Source: a virus. From it: DNA of 25,013 nucleotides. The translations under genes and the position numbers were made by a program. The notes under the pieces were generated by a model that was given only the letters and a program-made list of their open reading frames with translations, was not told the origin of the DNA and did no database searches. Positions 21,571 through 25,013 of this stretch are shown piece by piece (positions within the stretch are counted from its first letter, which is position 1; the number at the start of each line of letters is the position of its first letter). The stretch covers positions 1-25,013 of IMG/VR virus record IMGVR_UViG_3300023199_000116. One strand, given 5' to 3'.

Positions 21571-21870
21571 AGACCCGAAGAGGTTTTTGACCCTAAATCG
21601 GGATCCTGCATTCCCATAACCAATGTTAAGGGACAGGCTCCAGTAGGAACGCTAGAGTGTCCTATTGGTTTCGTCCTGGACGAGAAACTAGGGATGTGTA
21701 CGCCGGAAAATCCTAGATCTCAGGCGCAAACGAACTCCCAACCTTTTGATAAAATGGAAAGATGTGTTCAAAGCGTAAAGATAGTCGTAGGTAAGAAGCA
21801 TCCTAAGTTGAAAGATAAAGATTTAAAGAGCGCTGCGGCAGCAATTTGCAGAGCAAGATTAAGGAAATAA
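21517..21870 (+). CDS. -1 frame extension of the C-x12-C repeat protein
   Basis: A 117-codon frame open from the slippery site to TAA 21868-21870, with no suitable start codon and ribosome site near its beginning. It carries two further C-x12-C motifs, CRPEEVFDPKSGSC and CPIGFVLDEKLGMC, with the same spacing and the same Cys-Pro and F/W/L-D pattern as the eight repeats upstream. It ends in a helical motif (MERCVQSVKIVVG, then SAAAAICRARLRK) of a kind I recall at the ends of phage head proteins. Joined by the -1 shift it gives an 888-residue protein. The repeat continuity shows this is the same protein; whether the shift is programmed or an artefact rests on the signal described at 21511. Confidence 0.82.
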   Translation, partial: NLSTEGQVTNPHDFHPQCRPEEVFDPKSGSCIPITNVKGQAPVGTLECPIGFVLDEKLGMCTPENPRSQAQTNSQPFDKMERCVQSVKIVVGKKHPKLKDKDLKSAAAAICRARLRK

Positions 21871-21886
21871 CATCTTAAAAGATATC

Positions 21887-21944
21887 CCCGAAGGGTCTTC
21901 GGGATGCCGGTTAGAAACTAGGAATCCCCGAGCGATGCTCGGGG
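21887..21944 (+). other. Two tandem strong hairpins in a 152-bp gap
   Basis: CCCGAAG-GGT-CTTCGGG (21887-21903) is a perfect 7-bp stem, and CCCCGAGC-GAT-GCTCGGGG (21926-21944) a perfect 8-bp stem, both with 3-nt loops. Neither is followed by a T run. They lie after the extension stop and before AAGGAGG of the next gene. They could stabilise upstream mRNA, be processed, or end transcription weakly. The remaining sequence to 22022 shows nothing else. Confidence 0.55.
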
Positions 21945-22022
21945 AGGCATCAAAAGTGTAATAATTGCCGCATGGATTCTAGCAGGTTTTAGATCCAAGT
22001 ACGTAAACAAGGAGGCCGCGAC

Positions 22023-22307
22023 ATGTTCGGAGATTCGTTCTGGGAGTTTCTAAGAACTCTTTTAGAAAATTACGGACTGCTGGCCCTTGTTGAAGTGGTT
22101 CAGATTTTTGTTATAGTTCATCTGTTCCGGCTTCTAAACAGTAAGGAATTAGAAAAATTTAAACTAACGGAAAAACTTTTGGAACTTTCTGAAAGAAGAC
22201 TGGAAGACGCTAAAGAGGAAAGAGAAGACTACGAGGAACTCGCAAGGAATCTTGATAAGTCGATTAACCTCCTGGTAAAAGTTTTCCAGCACCGAAATGG
22301 AGATTAA
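22023..22307 (+). CDS. Small membrane-anchored coiled-coil protein
   Basis: A 94-residue protein with AAGGAGG before the ATG. Residues 15-35 are hydrophobic (NYGLLALVEVVQIFVIVHLF), a single likely membrane segment. The rest is a long charged helix (TEKLLELSERRLEDAKEERE, YEELARNLDKSINLLVKVFQ). Such an arrangement occurs in holin-like and accessory head or lysis proteins, but I cannot assign a role. It sits in the head module between the repeat protein and the protease. Confidence 0.7.
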   Translation: MFGDSFWEFLRTLLENYGLLALVEVVQIFVIVHLFRLLNSKELEKFKLTEKLLELSERRLEDAKEEREDYEELARNLDKSINLLVKVFQHRNGD

Positions 22308-22318
22308 GGAGTATATCA

Positions 22319-22519
22319 ATGTTAAACGGACATTGCCCTAGCAAGGAGGAAGCCGTTCTTATGATAGAACAAATTGATCACTTAAACAATGAAGCGGATC
22401 AGATCAAGGAAGCAGTGCAGGCGCGCAGAACTGTCACACATAAAAATTTGGCAGCTCTGTCTGATATGTTGGAACAGTTTTCGGAAGAGACACTGGCAGC
22501 AGCCGCAAACACTAACTAG
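22319..22519 (+). CDS. Small helical hypothetical protein
   Basis: A 66-residue helical protein with AAGGAG before the ATG (KEEAVLMIEQIDHLNNEADQ, HKNLAALSDMLEQFSEETLA). It has no membrane segment and one Cys. It lies between two head-module genes and is followed 15 bp later by the prohead protease. It could be a coiled-coil partner in prohead assembly, but nothing specific supports this. Confidence 0.65.
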   Translation: MLNGHCPSKEEAVLMIEQIDHLNNEADQIKEAVQARRTVTHKNLAALSDMLEQFSEETLAAAANTN

Positions 22520-22534
22520 GAGGCATAATCAAAA

Positions 22535-23953
22535 ATGTCGCAAGAGAATATGGTTAGAGTCTATGCGCCCATAGACGTGCAACAGCACGTAGCTAAGTCC
22601 GCACAGGAAAAGGCCGCCGTTCTTGCATTTCCGGAGGAAAAGCAGGGGGATCTACAGTATATTCGATCCATCCTTGTTTCTGCAGGGACAAACAAGAACG
22701 GTGCACATTTTTTACCTTCTGAAATGATGAAGGCGCATAACACTATTGTCCACAAAGCAATCGATATCGAACACGACGAAGAAAGGGTAATCGGTCACAT
22801 CTATGATTGCGCCTTCCTTTTTAAGGATGGAGAACAATTTGATCCCCTGAAATTAATGGCGGAGTATCAAGAATCTGCCAACAACCCAGACGAGGTTGAC
22901 ATCGACATTGCAGTTGCCGGTGTAATTCATAAGATGCGATTCCCAGAGTATGCTGAGGAAATTATGGCTGGAGACTGGAAGGTTTCCATGGAGTGTTACT
23001 TCAAAGATTTCGATATTAAGATTGGAAATCAAATCATCACGCGAGACGAAGCGTCAGCGCTCGGATACAATCCCGATGACTTGATTGGCGGCTTCGTTAA
23101 GGTTGTTGCAGGTCAGAAGGCCCTAGGTAAGCACTTTGTTGCTCGCGTTTTACGTAATATTACGTTTAGTGGTATGGGCATAGTGAAGAATCCTGCAAAC
23201 CCTCATTCCATTATAATGGAAACCGCTGCCCATAAGGAGTTGATGGAAAAGGGCGATCTGGTAATCGATATGGAGCACGTGGACAACCTCCGGGGTAACA
23301 GTAAGGTTAGTATTAGGAGTGAAAAAGCAGAAACACAGGTTGATAGTTCGGAAGAATTATCAGATATTTCACTTCAGGAAGTGACGACTGTGGTCGATAA
23401 TCTTTTGGCCGAACAAGTCTATATTGAAATAGATAAAGAAACTGGCGGCATTAAACGCATCCTGTCTGTTGGAGGAAAAGAGGATGCCGCTCTTCGGTGG
23501 AACGGTCCAGGGATTGGTGGTCCCGGCACGGTGGAGTCTTACCCGGACAACCTTTGCAAGAGCTTTAAGAAAAGACTTACAAAGTTTAATGCATTAGATC
23601 AGTCTGAAAATCAGATAGTCCATGAGCACTGGTGTGCTCTATTTGAGGAACCCTGCCCCGTTATTGGAGCAACTGCTAAGGCCCCCGAATGCCTCCGTAA
23701 CGTTCGGAATAGAACTACCCGCGACGAACAAGACAATGTATTAACCAAAACTGTCCGAGAGCATGTCGATCAGGGTCCCGGAAACACATTTACTACCAAT
23801 CTTCAAAATAACACCGTAGATTTTGCGCGAGCTGGCCAAACTACGGTTGGTAACAGAAGAGAACAAATTAATCGTTTGCGAGAAGAGGCCCAATCTCTAC
23901 GTAACTCCTTACGCGAATTTGAGATAACCGTTGAAAAAAAAAGTTCCGAATAA
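22535..23953 (+). CDS. Prohead protease with C-terminal extension (0-frame product)
   Basis: A 472-residue protein with AGGAGG upstream. The N-terminal 230 residues match phage head-maturation proteases of the assemblin-like serine type: LVSAGTNKNGAHFLPSEMM, IDIEHDEERVIGHIYDC with candidate catalytic His80, DWKVSMECYFKDFD with candidate Ser151, and NITFSGMGIVKNPANP. The protease cleaves scaffold and capsid proteins during head maturation. The remaining 240 residues include a Cys-containing domain (NALDQSENQIVHEHWCALFE) and a terminal coiled coil (INRLREEAQSLRNSLREFEI), possibly a fused scaffold. The gene ends in GAA AAA AAA AGT TCC GAA TAA, and the -1 frame past the A run is coding. Confidence 0.82.
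   Translation: MSQENMVRVYAPIDVQQHVAKSAQEKAAVLAFPEEKQGDLQYIRSILVSAGTNKNGAHFLPSEMMKAHNTIVHKAIDIEHDEERVIGHIYDCAFLFKDGEQFDPLKLMAEYQESANNPDEVDIDIAVAGVIHKMRFPEYAEEIMAGDWKVSMECYFKDFDIKIGNQIITRDEASALGYNPDDLIGGFVKVVAGQKALGKHFVARVLRNITFSGMGIVKNPANPHSIIMETAAHKELMEKGDLVIDMEHVDNLRGNSKVSIRSEKAETQVDSSEELSDISLQEVTTVVDNLLAEQVYIEIDKETGGIKRILSVGGKEDAALRWNGPGIGGPGTVESYPDNLCKSFKKRLTKFNALDQSENQIVHEHWCALFEEPCPVIGATAKAPECLRNVRNRTTRDEQDNVLTKTVREHVDQGPGNTFTTNLQNNTVDFARAGQTTVGNRREQINRLREEAQSLRNSLREFEITVEKKSSE
23934..23943 (+). promoter_or_regulatory. A-run slippery site at the end of the protease gene
   Basis: Nine A followed by G. In the 0 frame this gives A_AAA_AAA, a classic -1 slippery heptamer, 10 nt before the TAA. 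The -1 frame is closed by a TGA just upstream (23932-23934) and open just after, so the run lies in the only window where the frames can join. No strong stem-loop or upstream Shine-Dalgarno-like stimulator is evident. A single missing A would give the same picture. Confidence 0.55.
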
Positions 23954-24273
23954 TTAGTCAGTCTATTGATGCCACCTCAGTAGTGTCTCCGGAAGGAGTG
24001 CTGCGTTTTAAGCATAAAGTTGAAGCTTTTAAAGAGGCGCAGTCTCGAGATCCTTCTGCTTTGCGAGAAAAGGTTTCCGGTTTTATTCTTTTTGTAGGCA
24101 GCAATCCTCTTATCCTTGAAGAATCAGTAGATCGGGAACATGCGGTTTCACACGCGTCTTCCATCTTAAACGAGCAGGATACCGTGGTTTTTGTAGGTAA
24201 GCTTATTTCTAAGATTGGGGACTGTCTTATCACTAAAGACCAACTGCTGCTGACACGAAAGGTAGCGGGTTAA
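23941..24273 (+). CDS. -1 frame extension of the prohead protease gene
   Basis: 110 codons open from the A run to TAA 24271-24273, reading KFRIISQSIDATSVVSPEGV onward. It has alternating helices and strands (RFKHKVEAFKEAQSRDPSAL, then VSGFILFVGSNPLILEE, DTVVFVGKLISKIGDCLI), so it looks like a real small domain. It contains no ATG before the domain begins, and the first GTG (23983) has no ribosome site. Translation by -1 shift from the protease gene would give a 579-residue fusion. If it is a separate gene its start is poor. Confidence 0.68.
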   Translation, partial: KFRIISQSIDATSVVSPEGVLRFKHKVEAFKEAQSRDPSALREKVSGFILFVGSNPLILEESVDREHAVSHASSILNEQDTVVFVGKLISKIGDCLITKDQLLLTRKVAG

Positions 24274-24277
24274 ATTG

Positions 24278-24333
24278 GTCCTATAGAGATTATTATCCTC
24301 TCTAAGGGACACAAGGCTTCCCGAAAGGAGGCC
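24278..24333 (+). other. Two hairpins after the protease extension
   Basis: An 11-bp stem with one mismatch and one G-U pair joins 24278-24288 with 24300-24310, starting 5 bases after the stop. A second, 7-bp stem with one G-U pair joins GGCTTCC (24315-24321) with GGAGGCC (24327-24333). No T run follows either. They resemble the paired hairpins at 21887-21944. Confidence 0.5.
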
Positions 24334-24486
24334 ATGTTGCTGGTATAAGTATAGGCATGCCTTACCGGTAACGGGACAGTTTTATCTTTACTCTAACAGA
24401 AAACCGTCGAATCTTTAGTTTGGCGGTAGTTCACATTATCCCATATTCAATAACTCATGAGTTTCAAGTAAAGGAGGAAGTCAAAA
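24334..24486 (+). promoter_or_regulatory. Intergenic region with palindromes, possible late control
   Basis: No gene. It contains TGGTATAAG (24341-24349), an extended -10-like sequence without a clear -35. Two adjoining palindromes follow, GGCATGCC (24354-24361) and TTACCGGTAA (24362-24371), then GGCGGTAG (24422-24429), which matches the 8-base core of the RfaH ops element. A 12-bp palindrome AACTCATGAGTT (24452-24463) lies just before AAAGGAGG of the next gene. Together these suggest a control region for the following structural genes, but none is proven. Confidence 0.4.
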
Positions 24487-24702
24487 ATGGCAAAGCCAGA
24501 TCTACAGGCATTGAGAGTTGCGCCCACCACTGGACGAGTCCATCGCGATGATGGCAAGCTTGGTCTAGCAGATGCTAATCTCCATAACCTTCCGAGCGCG
24601 ACTAGCAACGCTACCGCAGCAACCGCGGGAGTGGCTATCGGCGGTCTTTATAAGGATGTGACTGATGTTAATTCTGTAGTCATTAAGGTTAGAACTGCTT
24701 AG
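24487..24702 (+). CDS. Small structural-like protein
   Basis: A 71-residue protein with a very strong AAAGGAGG site. It is rich in Ala, Thr, Val and Asn (LHNLPSATSNATAATAGVAI, then DVNSVVIKVRTA). The ending recalls short phage proteins with an N-L-P-x-S-x-x-x-A-G-x-L-x-x-D pattern found near capsid and tail genes. Position between the protease and where the major capsid gene is expected fits a decoration or head accessory protein. That function is an inference. Confidence 0.7.
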   Translation: MAKPDLQALRVAPTTGRVHRDDGKLGLADANLHNLPSATSNATAATAGVAIGGLYKDVTDVNSVVIKVRTA

Positions 24703-24717
24703 TAGAATTAGGGAGTG

Positions 24718-24737
24718 GTCCCGTCCTTAAACGGGAC
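24718..24737 (+). terminator. Hairpin, possible terminator
   Basis: GTCCCGT-CCTTAA-ACGGGAC is a perfect 7-bp stem starting 16 bases after the stop of the previous gene. It is followed by a T-rich but interrupted tract (CTTCTTTAGTCTTTGGTTTTT). It may be a leaky terminator or an mRNA-stabilising end. Confidence 0.45.
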
Positions 24738-24782
24738 GCTCTACCTTCTTTAGTCTTTGGTTTTTAGAAAAACTAAATCTAA

Positions 24783-24911
24783 AAGGAGACAACTTTATCA
24801 GAACTCACGGATTATCAAAAACCCGCGCTTATAGTAGATCATTTTGCTCCAGACAGCGGGGTCAGGAGGTTGGGACCGAAAAGTCCTGGTTTTTACCTCC
24901 AGTGTAGTTGA
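24783..24911 (+). pseudogene. Start-less coding fragment after a ribosome site
   Basis: AAAAGGAGA (24781-24789) looks like a ribosome site, and the frame after it reads SELTDYQKPALIVDHFAPDS and then GVRRLGPKSPGFYLQCS before TGA 24909-24911. The reading is protein-like, but the frame has no ATG, GTG or TTG (the codon at the expected place is TTA). The same bases also form nested stems (AGGAGGT with ACCTCC, inner GGGAC with GTCCT). It may be the broken or intron-split start of the next structural gene, or a structured leader that only looks coding. Confidence 0.35.
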
Positions 24912-25013
24912 AATTTTAGAATAACAAAATAATAGATGTTTTATTGTGATTTCGATCTAAAGGAAAATTATCATTTAGATCACAAAGTACCTCTTATTTC
25001 TGAGGTATCGATA
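24912..25013 (+). other. Structured window end with HNH-like fragment
   Basis: Hairpins: an 11-bp stem with a 5-nt bulge joins 24945-24961 with 24974-24984, and TACCTC (24988-24993) pairs with GAGGTA (25002-25007). From 24936 one frame reads FYCDFDLKENYHLDHKVPLI, which resembles the CxxC-LDHxxPL core of an HNH nuclease; inserting one T near 24940 would restore a leading Cys. In-frame stops precede it. The window ends before this can be resolved. Confidence 0.3.

Overview
The window reads as part of a tailed double-stranded DNA phage genome (Caudoviricetes). Nearly every gene lies on the + strand, packed end to end with short overlaps and strong AGGAGG-type ribosome sites. The sequence holds a two-gene terminase, a portal protein and a prohead protease in the usual head-module order. 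The one clear promoter is a sigma70 type, so the host is a bacterium with a standard sigma factor. All three stop codons are used normally (code 11). I cannot name the host or the closest phage.

Layout. 1-3142: accessory end, with a 5'-truncated HNH endonuclease, small unknown genes, an FAD-dependent amine/amino-acid oxidase-like enzyme (unusual in a phage) and a second HNH gene broken by single-base losses. 3192-7038: a run of small genes, many with Cys pairs or zinc ribbons, plus a GNAT acetyltransferase and a DIP1984-like protein. 7035-9479: a nucleotide cassette with its own TTGACA-17-TATAGT promoter (thymidylate synthase, dihydrofolate reductase, a small Cys-rich protein and a dNMP kinase). 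9454-11895: an Ig-like structural protein split between two frames, a zinc-ribbon protein, a NusG-family transcription factor and a NUMOD3-repeat DNA-binding protein. 11896-12227: a non-coding gap. 12228-24702: head module with a probable small terminase, a large terminase carrying two inteins, portal, a repeat-rich Cys-pair protein, two small helical proteins, a prohead protease and a small structural protein. 24703-25013: structured, mostly non-coding sequence with coding fragments, cut by the window end.

The most interesting signal is translational recoding in the head module. The gene at 19205-21523 ends on a G_GGA_AAA slippery heptamer, followed after 6 nt (which include the stop) by a perfect 9-bp stem-loop. 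The -1 frame then stays open for 117 codons and continues the same C-x12-C repeat seen eight times upstream, so a programmed -1 frameshift would give an 888-residue protein with ten repeats. The prohead protease gene ends in a run of nine A, after which the -1 frame is open for 110 codons and has no credible start of its own. A third gene (9454-10307) also needs a -1 shift but lacks a slippery site. Because the broken HNH gene shows single-base losses too, undetected sequencing deletions must be excluded for the weaker cases.

The large terminase is interrupted twice in its ATPase core: inside the Walker A loop (GAGK/T) and just before Walker B. Both inteins have Cys1, terminal His-Asn, a Thr +1 residue and LAGLIDADG nuclease motifs. 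The first intein has Asn where the first motif should end in Asp.
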